The notes under the pieces were generated by a model. That model worked only from the letters and a program-made list of their open reading frames with translations, was not told where the DNA came from and ran no database searches. Shown here piece after piece: positions 1-5,261 of a DNA stretch of 5,272 nt. Numbering within the stretch: position 1 is the stretch's first letter; each line of letters begins with the position of its first letter. Position numbers and translations under genes: made by a program. The stretch comes from Lachnospiraceae bacterium (lineage in GTDB: Bacteria > Bacillota > Clostridia > Lachnospirales > Lachnospiraceae): NCBI GenBank assembly GCA_014804565.1, contig JAAUZN010000042.1:1-5272 (forward strand), read 5' to 3'.

Positions 1-153
1 ACTCTTATTGCTGCCGTCTGCGATGATAAAATAGTCGGCAATCGTAGAAATTTCGCTGATATCAATGATGCGGATGTCCTCCGCCTTTTTATCCTCCAGC
101 GCATCTATGGCTAAAAGTGCGATTTCCTTTGTGTTCATATGAGTGTCAACCAT
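1..153 (-). CDS. rsfS: Ribosomal silencing factor RsfS, 5' part (cut by window edge)
   Basis: The frame is open from an ATG at 153 to the window edge, giving 51 N-terminal residues; the family is usually about 110-120 residues, so roughly half is missing. The visible part matches the RsfS (Iojap/YbeB) N-terminus: an opening helix (residues 7-23, NTKEIALLAIDALEDKK), then a strand and the signature STIADYFIIADGSNKS (36-51). RsfS binds uL14 on the 50S subunit and blocks joining to 30S, which lowers translation in starvation. The start is uncertain. The ATG at 153 has AAAGG only 1 nt upstream, while the in-frame ATG at 138 (MNTKEIAL, closer to typical family starts) has that motif 16 nt upstream. 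The gene begins 18 nt after the yqeK stop and is probably co-transcribed with it, as in many Firmicutes. The family call is secure from the signature; the exact start is not. Confidence 0.9.
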   Translation of the reverse strand, partial: MVDTHMNTKEIALLAIDALEDKKAEDIRIIDISEISTIADYFIIADGSNKS

Positions 154-171
154 GCCTTTCTTTTCTAATTT

Positions 172-759
172 TTATGTTCTTTTGTAAAATTGATAGGTTT
201 TGGCAGTCATATCGTCTATCTGACCGTCTGTCGTCTGCAGATAGGCGAGGGTGTTTGCCAGTATTTTTTCCATGGTCCAGTCAAGATCCTGATAGGCGAT
301 CCGCCGGATCATCTCCATATCGGCAAGGGGCTTTCTGCCGGGTTCGATGTAATCTGCGATATACACGATCTTTTCCAGCTTGCTCATGTCCGGACGTCCT
401 GTGGTATGATAGCGAATGGCATTTATAATGTCAGGCTGTGTCACACCGTATTTATGTTCTGCCAGATAGGCGCCCACTTTTGCGTGCAGAAGTGCTGAGG
501 GATTACTGCGCTCCACCGCGGACATATGGATACGGGCTTTCTCACAGATCGCCACCTGCTCGGAGCCGTGCATGCCTTTGGCACAGTCATGTAAAAGCCC
601 GGCGATCATGGCATTTTCCATGTCTTCCTCATGTGCCATCGCCAGACAGGAAGCCGTGTAAGCCACACCAAGGGTATGAATATAACGTCCGGAGGACAAT
701 TCTTTTTCCATCGCCTGACGAAGCTTTTCCGTTTCTGTTAAATTACGTTTTGGACTCAT
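172..759 (-). CDS. yqeK: YqeK, HD-domain Ap4A hydrolase (symmetrical)
   Basis: This is a 195-residue HD-superfamily metal-dependent phosphohydrolase. Visible metal ligands are H28 (in YIHTLGVA), the H57-D58 doublet (GLLHDCAKGM), H92 (LLHAKVGAYLA), H118 (IRYHTTGRP) and D136 (IVYIADYIEPGR), all in the order and context of YqeK proteins. Characterised YqeK enzymes split diadenosine tetraphosphate symmetrically to two ADP, limiting this stress-linked dinucleotide in the cytoplasm. The length is close to the usual 185-200 residues. The ATG at 759 is preceded by AAAGGA (774-769) with a 9-nt spacer, which supports this start. It lies 31 nt after nadD and 18 nt before rsfS, the standard neighbourhood for this family. 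Family assignment is firm; activity toward Ap4A in this organism is inferred from homologues. Confidence 0.93.
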   Translation of the reverse strand: MSPKRNLTETEKLRQAMEKELSSGRYIHTLGVAYTASCLAMAHEEDMENAMIAGLLHDCAKGMHGSEQVAICEKARIHMSAVERSNPSALLHAKVGAYLAEHKYGVTQPDIINAIRYHTTGRPDMSKLEKIVYIADYIEPGRKPLADMEMIRRIAYQDLDWTMEKILANTLAYLQTTDGQIDDMTAKTYQFYKRT

Positions 760-790
760 GGCGCAATATCCTTTCTATCTGGTATTACGA

Positions 791-1414
791 TCATTCATAG
801 AGATGGTGCTCTTGAATATAAGCAGCAACCGCTTCCGGCACCATATTCTGATTGGATTTTCCTTCCTTGACACATTTTCTGATCTGAGTGGAGGAAAGCT
901 CCATACCCTCCATCTTAAGCATGGCAATGGAGGCGTGATATTTTTCCTGTAAATACTGTATCTGCCCGGCAAGCTTCTTATGCAGTGAGGCTTCTTTTTC
1001 CTCGCCCCGCACAGCCGCCAGAACCGTACAATATTGAAAGATCAAGTCGGGATTTTTCCAGTGCTCCATATCATACAGGCTGTCAGCGCCCAAAATGAAA
1101 TAATAAGCGGCTTCGGGATCAGCTGTCTTCAGCTTTTGCAGCGTTTCATAGGTGTACGTGTTTTTCCCCTGTGCCGCATCCGCAGTCTCTATATCAGACA
1201 ACTCAAAATAAGGTTTTCCTGAGATAGCCGCGGCTGTCATCTCACATCGGACAGAGACCGGGAGTACAGCCTTCAGATCCTTCATATAGGGGACGCCGCT
1301 TGGAATAAACAATACCTTTTCTAACAAAAACTGCTCTCTTGCTTTTTCAGCAATGGCCAGATGACCGTTGTGGATGGGATTAAAGGTGCCGCCCATGATG
1401 CCGATCCGTTTCAT
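791..1414 (-). CDS. nadD: Nicotinate-nucleotide adenylyltransferase NadD
   Basis: NadD transfers AMP from ATP to nicotinate mononucleotide to make deamido-NAD, the penultimate step of NAD synthesis, in the cytoplasm. The 207-residue product is of normal length. It shows the nucleotidyltransferase fold signatures: GIMGGTFNPIHNGHL at 5-19 with the H15-xx-H18 motif that binds ATP phosphates, FIPSGVP at 36-42, the YFILGADSLYDMEHWKNPDLI block at 105-125, and the C-terminal SSTQIR motif at 174-179. The C-terminal tail VAAYIQEHHLYE is also typical. The ATG at 1414 has an excellent AAGGAG 7 nt upstream, and that ribosome binding site overlaps the yhbY stop codon, so translation of the two is probably linked. 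yqeK follows after 31 nt. Confidence 0.96.
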   Translation of the reverse strand: MKRIGIMGGTFNPIHNGHLAIAEKAREQFLLEKVLFIPSGVPYMKDLKAVLPVSVRCEMTAAAISGKPYFELSDIETADAAQGKNTYTYETLQKLKTADPEAAYYFILGADSLYDMEHWKNPDLIFQYCTVLAAVRGEEKEASLHKKLAGQIQYLQEKYHASIAMLKMEGMELSSTQIRKCVKEGKSNQNMVPEAVAAYIQEHHLYE

Positions 1415-1426
1415 CTGTTCGCTCCT

Positions 1427-1726
1427 TTATGACTTTGGCAGTACGATCTTGGGATTCTTTTTGTCGGGCTTATATAGGATGATCTTTTTGCCGATCACCT
1501 GTACCACCTGAGAATGGGTGCGTTCCGCCACTGCCTGCGCGATCTCACGCGGATCATCCGCACAGTTTTTTAAAACGGCGATCTTAAGAAGCTCTCTGGT
1601 GTTGAAAGCGTCGCCTACGGATTCGGTAAATTCCGGTGTCAGACTGGACTTTCCCACCTGGAAGATAGGATCCAGACTGTTTGCCAGACTTTTTAAGTAG
1701 GCGCGTTGTTTGCTGGTCAGTTCCAT
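1427..1726 (-). CDS. yhbY: YhbY-family CRM-domain RNA-binding protein
   Basis: A 99-residue protein that is essentially a single CRM (CRS1-YhbY) domain, the usual bacterial size. Family features are the opening LTSKQRAYLKSLANSLDPIFQVGKSSLTPE (3-32), the central RELLKIAVLKNCADD block (44-58) and the closing VVQVIGKKIILYKP (73-86). YhbY proteins associate with pre-50S particles and act in large-subunit assembly; the exact step is not settled. The GxxG loop that contacts RNA in CRM domains reads GKSS here (25-28) rather than GKxG, so its second glycine is replaced. The ATG at 1726 has AAGGAG with a 7-nt spacer, and the motif starts inside the obgE stop codon. The domain call is firm and the precise role is inferred. 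Confidence 0.93.
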   Translation of the reverse strand: MELTSKQRAYLKSLANSLDPIFQVGKSSLTPEFTESVGDAFNTRELLKIAVLKNCADDPREIAQAVAERTHSQVVQVIGKKIILYKPDKKNPKIVLPKS

Positions 1727-1737
1727 AAAATATCTCC

Positions 1738-3027
1738 TTATTTGTAGTAATCGAAGGAAAGCCCGTACATCCTGACGGTACTGCCCTCCTCGATGCCAAG
1801 CGCCTCAAGCTGTTCCAGAATGCCTTGCTTGCGCATAAAGTCTTGGAAGAACTTAAAGCCCTTCTCAGACTCTAAATTGGTGTAGGAGAGCATTTTTTCA
1901 ATGCGGGGTCCCTCCACCACATACTCGTCGGCAGACTCGTCGTAGACAACCGTAAAGGGCTCTTTTTCGATGTCAAAATGATACTCCGGGAAAAACTCCT
2001 GTTCAAAGACAAGAGGCTTGTCTCCCAGCTTCTCCAACTGATTATTGATGGCGTACAAAAGCTCCCGGACGCCTTTACCGCTGATGGCGGATATGGCGTA
2101 GACAGGAATACCCTGGGGCTCAAATTCCGCCCGGATCGCCGCGACAGGATCCTCGTCTCCCTCGTAGATCATATCGATCTTATTGGCGGCGATGATCTGG
2201 GGGCGGCCGGCAAGATTTTCGTCGTAGGCTGCCAGTTCCTTATTGATGGCATAAATATCCTGAATGGGGTCACGCCCCTCGGTGGAGGCAGCGTCCACGA
2301 TATGCACGATCAGTCTGGTGCGCTCGATGTGGCGCAGAAATTCATGACCCAGACCGACGCCCTCCGAGGCGCCCTCGATAAGGCCCGGAATGTCGGCAAT
2401 CACAAAGCCTTTGGCATCCTCTAGGTCCACCACGCCCAGATTGGGATTTAAGGTGGTAAAGTGATAGTTGGCGATCTTGGGCCTTGCGTTTGTCACCTTG
2501 GATAAAAAGGTAGATTTTCCCACGTTGGGAAAGCCTACCAGGCCAACATCAGCGATCACCTTAAGCTCCAAAAGAAGCTCAAGTTCCTGTGCCGGCTGGC
2601 CGGGCTGCGCATACTTTGGAGCCTGCATGGTGCTGGTGGCGTAGTGCTGGTTGCCGCTGCCGCCGCGCCCGCCCTTGAGCAGGAGAAAACGACGGTTATC
2701 ACCGGACATATCGGTGATGACTTTACCGCTCTCGGCCTCACGGATGACGGTGCCCTCCGGTACTTTGATGGTGATATCCTCGCCGTTTTTACCGGCACAG
2801 TTTTTCTTGCCGCCCTCTTCCCCGTTTTTTGCTGCATATTTACGGATATGCCTGAAATCGGTCAGGGTATTTAAGCCCTCGTCCACTTCGAAATAGACAC
2901 TGCCGCCATTGCCGCCGTCTCCGCCGTCGGGGCCGCCGTTTGGCACATATTTTTCCCGGCGGAAGGAGACATGTCCGTCCCCGCCTTTTCCGCTTTTTAC
3001 ATAGATTTTCGCTCGGTCTGCAAACAT
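1738..3027 (-). CDS. obgE: GTPase Obg/CgtA
   Basis: A 429-residue Obg GTPase, the length of the Bacillus protein. The N-terminal glycine-rich Obg fold covers about 1-158, with KSGKGGDGHVSFRREKYVP near 11-29 and repeated GG turns. The G domain follows: G1 GFPNVGKS (165-172), switch I threonines at 191-192, G3 DIPG (212-215), G4 NKID (282-285) and G5 SAISG (313-317). A C-terminal OCT domain spans about 355-429 and ends GSTVRMYGLSFDYYK. Obg proteins bind late 50S intermediates and link ribosome maturation to GTP and (p)ppGpp levels; they are usually essential. The ATG at 3027 has GGAG (3040-3037) with a 9-nt spacer. It is separated from rpmA by 70 nt containing a terminator-like hairpin, and no promoter of its own is evident, so it probably depends on read-through. 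yhbY follows after 11 nt. Confidence 0.98.
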   Translation of the reverse strand: MFADRAKIYVKSGKGGDGHVSFRREKYVPNGGPDGGDGGNGGSVYFEVDEGLNTLTDFRHIRKYAAKNGEEGGKKNCAGKNGEDITIKVPEGTVIREAESGKVITDMSGDNRRFLLLKGGRGGSGNQHYATSTMQAPKYAQPGQPAQELELLLELKVIADVGLVGFPNVGKSTFLSKVTNARPKIANYHFTTLNPNLGVVDLEDAKGFVIADIPGLIEGASEGVGLGHEFLRHIERTRLIVHIVDAASTEGRDPIQDIYAINKELAAYDENLAGRPQIIAANKIDMIYEGDEDPVAAIRAEFEPQGIPVYAISAISGKGVRELLYAINNQLEKLGDKPLVFEQEFFPEYHFDIEKEPFTVVYDESADEYVVEGPRIEKMLSYTNLESEKGFKFFQDFMRKQGILEQLEALGIEEGSTVRMYGLSFDYYK

Positions 3028-3049
3028 AATTGTATTCTCCGAAAATCGT

Positions 3050-3084
3050 AAGAAAAGGCTCCAAACATCAGAATGTTCGGAGCC
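3050..3084 (-). terminator. Intrinsic terminator-like hairpin between rpmA and obgE
   Basis: Read on the minus strand, GGCTCCGAACAT (3084-3073) pairs with ATGTTTGGAGCC (3068-3057) around a TCTG loop, a 12-bp stem with one G-T pair, followed directly by TTTTCTTA. It starts 13 nt after the rpmA stop codon. The T tract is interrupted and obgE follows with no visible promoter, so partial termination or 3'-end protection of the rplU-prp-rpmA message seems more likely than a full stop. On the plus strand the hairpin is not followed by a T run, so it works in one direction only. Confidence 0.8.
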
Positions 3085-3097
3085 CGTCTTAAGGTTC

Positions 3098-3382
3098 TTA
3101 CTTCTCTACAGGATAAACGGAAGCCTGCTTCTTGTCTCTTCCTTTTCTCTCGAAACGAAGCACACCGTCCACCTTAGCAAACAATGTATCATCCCCGCCG
3201 ATCCCTACATTGATACCGGGATGGATCTTGGTCCCACGCTGTCTGTATAAGATGTTTCCTGCCTTGACGAACTGTCCGTCAGCTCTCTTTGCACCTAATC
3301 TCTTGGACTCGGAATCACGACCGTTCTTGGTGGAACCGACACCCTTCTTATGTGCAAAAAATTGAAGGTTCATATTTAACAT
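3098..3382 (-). CDS. rpmA: 50S ribosomal protein L27 (bL27) with cleavable N-terminal extension
   Basis: The 94-residue product is bL27, whose N-terminus reaches the peptidyl transferase centre. Conserved blocks are [21 protein letters not shown] (12-32), the [17 protein letters not shown] stretch (33-49), and the C-terminal [10 protein letters not shown]. The N-terminus [14 protein letters not shown] carries the Firmicute extension. In Staphylococcus aureus the related MLKLNLQFFASKKG is cut after F9 by Prp, which is required for functional L27; by alignment the cut here is between F9 and A10. I chose the ATG at 3382 rather than the longer frame to 3400, because AGGAGG (3397-3392) sits 9 nt upstream of 3382 and the resulting N-terminus matches the family exactly. 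The gene starts 4 nt after prp, the predicted protease for this site. A terminator-like hairpin follows the stop. Confidence 0.98.
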   Translation of the reverse strand: MLNMNLQFFAHKKGVGSTKNGRDSESKRLGAKRADGQFVKAGNILYRQRGTKIHPGINVGIGGDDTLFAKVDGVLRFERKGRDKKQASVYPVEK

Positions 3383-3386
3383 GGTA

Positions 3387-3719
3387 TTACACCTCCTCAA
3401 ATGTCAATTTACAGTGTTTTTTCCCGTACTGCGCCGTGATATGGCTCAGTCCCAGTGTCAGGGAATCCATGAGCACGACAGAGCTTTTCTGCAGGGGCTG
3501 CTTTAAAAAGGAACAACTGATCCTGCCTGACTCTTCGTCGGTTTCTACCTGTATCGGCTCCTTAGCGATCTCTTCCAGAGAGTTCACGGTGTTTATCACT
3601 AGGGCGGAGATTGCGGCACAGACAATGTCGTTTCCGCGTTCTGCATAGCCCGCATGGCCGTCACAGATAAATTTCTGATATTCTCCCGACCGGGTTCTAT
3701 AAATGGTGATCTTTGTCAT
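3387..3719 (-). CDS. prp: Ribosomal-processing cysteine protease Prp
   Basis: A 110-residue Prp (formerly YsxB/DUF464) protein, of normal length. The catalytic pair is visible: H22 in [18 protein letters not shown] and C34 in the same block, at the same positions as in S. aureus Prp. Prp removes the N-terminal peptide of bL27 before or during its assembly into the 50S subunit. Its substrate, with a matching [10 protein letters not shown] site, is encoded immediately downstream. The start codon overlaps the rplU stop (TAATG), and the preceding sequence has no clear Shine-Dalgarno, so expression probably depends on ribosomes terminating on rplU. That would keep a catalytic protein well below the level of the ribosomal proteins on the same message. 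Identification is firm from motif spacing and context. Confidence 0.97.
   Translation of the reverse strand: MTKITIYRTRSGEYQKFICDGHAGYAERGNDIVCAAISALVINTVNSLEEIAKEPIQVETDEESGRISCSFLKQPLQKSSVVLMDSLTLGLSHITAQYGKKHCKLTFEEV
3392..3397 (-). promoter_or_regulatory. rpmA Shine-Dalgarno, adjoining the prp stop
   Basis: AGGAGG (3397-3392) lies 9 nt upstream of the rpmA ATG at 3382 and within the last codons of prp, whose TAA is at 3389-3387. It fixes the rpmA start and excludes the upstream in-frame ATG at 3400, which lies before this motif. Ribosomes finishing prp will disrupt structure around it. Confidence 0.88.
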
Positions 3720-4024
3720 TACGCATTGATCTTGTCGATCTTAATCTGCGTGTAAGGCTGTCTGTGGCCATTCTTCTTGTGATAGCCGGTTTTTCTCTTA
3801 TACTTGTAGACGATGACTTTACGAGCCTTATCCTGAGCCGTAACAGTTCCGGTTACGGTTGCGCCGGCCACATCGCCTGCAACTTTGAGATCCTTGTCAC
3901 TTACAGCGATCACCTGATCGAATGTAACAGTAGCGCCTACCTCGACGTCGAGCTTTTCTACTCTGATCTCGTCGCCCTCGGATACCTTGTACTGTTTTCC
4001 GCCAGTTGCAATGATTGCGTACAT
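3719..4024 (-). CDS. rplU: 50S ribosomal protein L21 (bL21)
   Basis: The 101-residue product is bL21, which binds 23S rRNA in the large subunit. It begins [18 protein letters not shown], the family N-terminus, and ends with the conserved basic block [20 protein letters not shown] (residues 73-92), the rRNA-contacting signature. Length matches the usual 101-103 residues. The ATG at 4024 is chosen over an in-frame ATG at 4045: AGGAGG (4039-4034) is 9 nt upstream of 4024, and the earlier ATG lies in the 3' arm of a leader hairpin, ahead of that motif. It is the first gene after a strong promoter and a folded leader, and its stop codon overlaps the prp start by one base. Confidence 0.98.
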   Translation of the reverse strand: MYAIIATGGKQYKVSEGDEIRVEKLDVEVGATVTFDQVIAVSDKDLKVAGDVAGATVTGTVTAQDKARKVIVYKYKRKTGYHKKNGHRQPYTQIKIDKINA

Positions 4025-4120
4025 TTCTGCGCACCTCCTATTCATGGACTTGCGTCCATTTACTCGCTAACTGTGGTGATGCCAAAATGGCATACTTCTA
4101 CCTCGTTATGCGGCATACTC
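4024..4120 (-). promoter_or_regulatory. Structured 5' leader of rplU-prp-rpmA (probable L21 leader)
   Basis: This is the untranslated leader between the predicted transcription start (about 4120-4118) and rplU. On the minus strand CGC-a-TAAC (4112-4105) pairs with GTTAGCG (4071-4065), leaving one bulged A. Inside it GGT (4102-4100) pairs with ACC (4077-4075), enclosing a 6-bp hairpin ATGCCA-TTT-TGGCAT (4093-4079). A second hairpin, ATGGAC-GCAA-GTCCAT (4059-4044), has a GNRA loop and ends just before the Shine-Dalgarno. A putative autoregulatory L21 leader RNA is known upstream of rplU-rpmA in low-GC Gram-positives, and position and architecture fit. No T run follows, so control would be at translation rather than termination. 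I could not align it to the family covariance model. Confidence 0.75.
4034..4039 (-). promoter_or_regulatory. rplU Shine-Dalgarno
   Basis: Perfect AGGAGG (4039-4034) with a 9-nt spacer to the rplU ATG at 4024. It begins 4 nt after the 3' base of the leader hairpin (4059-4044), so stacking on that hairpin or binding of a regulator there could block the ribosome. Confidence 0.9.
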
Positions 4121-4124
4121 AAAT

Positions 4125-4153
4125 ATCATAACCAGTTTTTGGAGATTTGTCAA
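4125..4153 (-). promoter_or_regulatory. Sigma-A promoter for rplU-prp-rpmA
   Basis: Perfect -35 TTGACA (4153-4148), a 17-nt spacer and -10 TATGAT (4130-4125), one mismatch from TATAAT. The predicted start is a purine at about 4120-4118. It lies 23 nt past the stop of the upstream membrane-protein gene, and no terminator separates the two, so rplU may also receive read-through from lspA. Confidence 0.88.
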
Positions 4154-4176
4154 CTGAAATTTATTTTCAGGGTTCT

Positions 4177-4707
4177 CTACATCCGAAAAAGAGTCTCCAG
4201 CTTCTGGCGTGCCAGTTTTGCCGAAGGGTAAAAACCGACTCTCATCAGAAGCTGTCCGGACAGAATCATCCCGGCGGCCACGACAGCGCCCTCTATGCCG
4301 TCGCCCGTTATTGCAGCAAGCAGGCCGGCCAGAAAGGCAAAACCTGTTCCGGCGAACCAGATAACCAAAAAGAGAATGATATGCCACATCAGGCGCATTT
4401 TGATCTCCACGGTCGTTTGACTATTTTCCTGGTGTAACCGGCCAACGATCATGGGCAGGAAGGAGTTTTTCAGCTGAAAGTTTATCCCGAACCAAACAAA
4501 GGTTCCGATCCGCGGAATGATCTTAAAGTCAGTCTCTCTCACCACACCCTTAAAGTCCGGGTCTATCTTCTTGTCCTCGTCAAGAGAATACTGGAAAATG
4601 TCTAAATAGCCTTCTTCATATAAGTCGGTGACGGACCGCAGACGCGAAAGAAGCGCCTCCGGCGTTCTGTGGGATTCAATTGTAAATTTCATACCAGGAA
4701 AAAACAC
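4177..4707 (-). CDS. Uncharacterised membrane protein with two C-terminal helices
   Basis: I do not recognise a named family. The 176-residue product has a soluble N-terminal part (about 1-105) without a signal peptide, then a strong hydrophobic segment (about 107-133) and a weaker one (about 137-157), and a basic tail (KLARQKLETLFRM). A hairpin with both ends in the cytoplasm is plausible. The soluble part has features I associate with a recurrent class of small bacterial hypothetical proteins: FKGVV (52-56), FKIIPRI (61-67) and NSFLPMIVG (81-89) just before the membrane. That resemblance is from memory and carries no function. The start is a GTG at 4707 with AGAAGG 7 nt upstream; the in-frame ATG at 4692 has no ribosome binding site. 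It follows lspA by 16 nt, so the two are probably co-transcribed, and it ends just before the rplU promoter. Confidence 0.8.
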   Translation of the reverse strand: MFFPGMKFTIESHRTPEALLSRLRSVTDLYEEGYLDIFQYSLDEDKKIDPDFKGVVRETDFKIIPRIGTFVWFGINFQLKNSFLPMIVGRLHQENSQTTVEIKMRLMWHIILFLVIWFAGTGFAFLAGLLAAITGDGIEGAVVAAGMILSGQLLMRVGFYPSAKLARQKLETLFRM

Positions 4708-4714
4708 GATAACG

Positions 4715-4720
4715 CCTTCT
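4715..4720 (-). promoter_or_regulatory. Shine-Dalgarno that selects a GTG start
   Basis: AGAAGG (4720-4715) lies 7 nt upstream of the GTG at 4707 in the gap after the lspA stop. The next in-frame ATG, at 4692, is preceded by TTTTTTCCTGGT and has no comparable site, so the GTG is preferred. Confidence 0.75.
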
Positions 4721-4723
4721 TTC

Positions 4724-5245
4724 TCACGGTTTCAGACGAAACAGGATATCCAGCTCCTCCTCCGTGTAATAAAAAAACAAAAGCACTGCCAACAGGGCTA
4801 CTCCCACAGTAATGTAGATATCCGCCACGTTGAATTTCGGGAAATCTATGGGTACAAAATAAATGAAATCCACCACATAGCGGTTGAGCACCCGGTCAAT
4901 CAGATTGCCCACTGCCCCGCTTAAGATAAGCAGTATACAAAACCGCATTCCCAAAAGACGGCGGATCACAGGAAGGGTCACATACTTCCAGAGAAGCAGG
5001 AGGATCACCAGAGTCGTCAACAGGATCAAAAAGGTCTGTTTCCCGGAAAAGGAACTGAAGGCTGCCCCCGTATTTTCCAGGTAATTGAATTCCAGCACCC
5101 GGTCGATCAGTACAAAGGGCGCCTGACCCTTCAAACGGGCGACGGCAAGACGCTTGGTATATTGATCAAAGAGCAGCATCAAACACAAAATCATGAAGGA
5201 TATAAGCGACAAAATAAACTTTTCTTTCTTTTTTTCCGTATTCAA
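4724..5245 (-). CDS. lspA: Lipoprotein signal peptidase LspA (signal peptidase II)
   Basis: LspA is the membrane aspartyl protease that removes the signal peptide from diacylglyceryl-modified prolipoproteins. The 173-residue product shows the family blocks in order: FDQYTKRLA (26-34), the NYLENTGAAFS box (54-64), GNLIDRVLNRYVVDFI (113-128) with catalytic D117, and FNVADIYITVG (138-148) with N139 and catalytic D142. Four membrane helices are visible at about 10-28, 70-88, 101-118 and 138-160. The start is a TTG at 5245, with AAAGGA (5261-5256) and a 10-nt spacer; it gives the usual short lysine-rich N-terminus (MNTEKKKEKF) before helix one. The frame stays open to the right edge of the window, so a start further upstream cannot be formally excluded. 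The uncharacterised membrane-protein gene follows after 16 nt. Confidence 0.95.
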   Translation of the reverse strand: MNTEKKKEKFILSLISFMILCLMLLFDQYTKRLAVARLKGQAPFVLIDRVLEFNYLENTGAAFSSFSGKQTFLILLTTLVILLLLWKYVTLPVIRRLLGMRFCILLILSGAVGNLIDRVLNRYVVDFIYFVPIDFPKFNVADIYITVGVALLAVLLFFYYTEEELDILFRLKP

Positions 5246-5255
5246 AGAAAATGAT

Positions 5256-5261
5256 TCCTTT
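5256..5261 (-). promoter_or_regulatory. lspA Shine-Dalgarno before a TTG start
   Basis: AAAGGA (5261-5256) stands 10 nt from the TTG at 5245. No ATG or GTG lies in frame between it and the window edge, which makes the TTG the best start visible here. Confidence 0.65.

Noticed and set aside
1978..2424. 148-codon plus-strand frame inside obgE, and other plus-strand frames across the window
   Set aside because: These are antisense shadows of well-supported minus-strand genes, without ribosome binding sites or family signatures.
3085..3200. Separate promoter for obgE inside the 3' end of rpmA
   Set aside because: No -35-like hexamer could be paired with a -10-like hexamer at 16-18 nt spacing by eye; the TATCCT near the end of rpmA has no partner.
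3383..3400. Longer rpmA start at the ATG at 3400
   Set aside because: It would place the AGGAGG inside the coding region and add six residues not seen in L27; the [10 protein letters not shown] start at 3382 matches the family.
4025..4045. Longer rplU start at the ATG at 4045
   Set aside because: That ATG sits in the 3' arm of the leader hairpin and precedes the AGGAGG; the family N-terminus begins at the ATG at 4024.
4154..4170. Inverted repeat CTGAAA-5 nt-TTTCAG just upstream of the rplU -35 box, considered as a terminator or operator
   Set aside because: The stem is only 6 AT-rich pairs and no T run follows in either direction. An operator is possible but has no supporting second copy in the window.
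3713..4231. 172-codon open frame on the plus strand, opposite rplU and its promoter
   Set aside because: It lies antisense to rplU, the leader and the promoter, has no ribosome binding site I can see, and its translation resembles no family; the minus-strand L21 is unambiguous.
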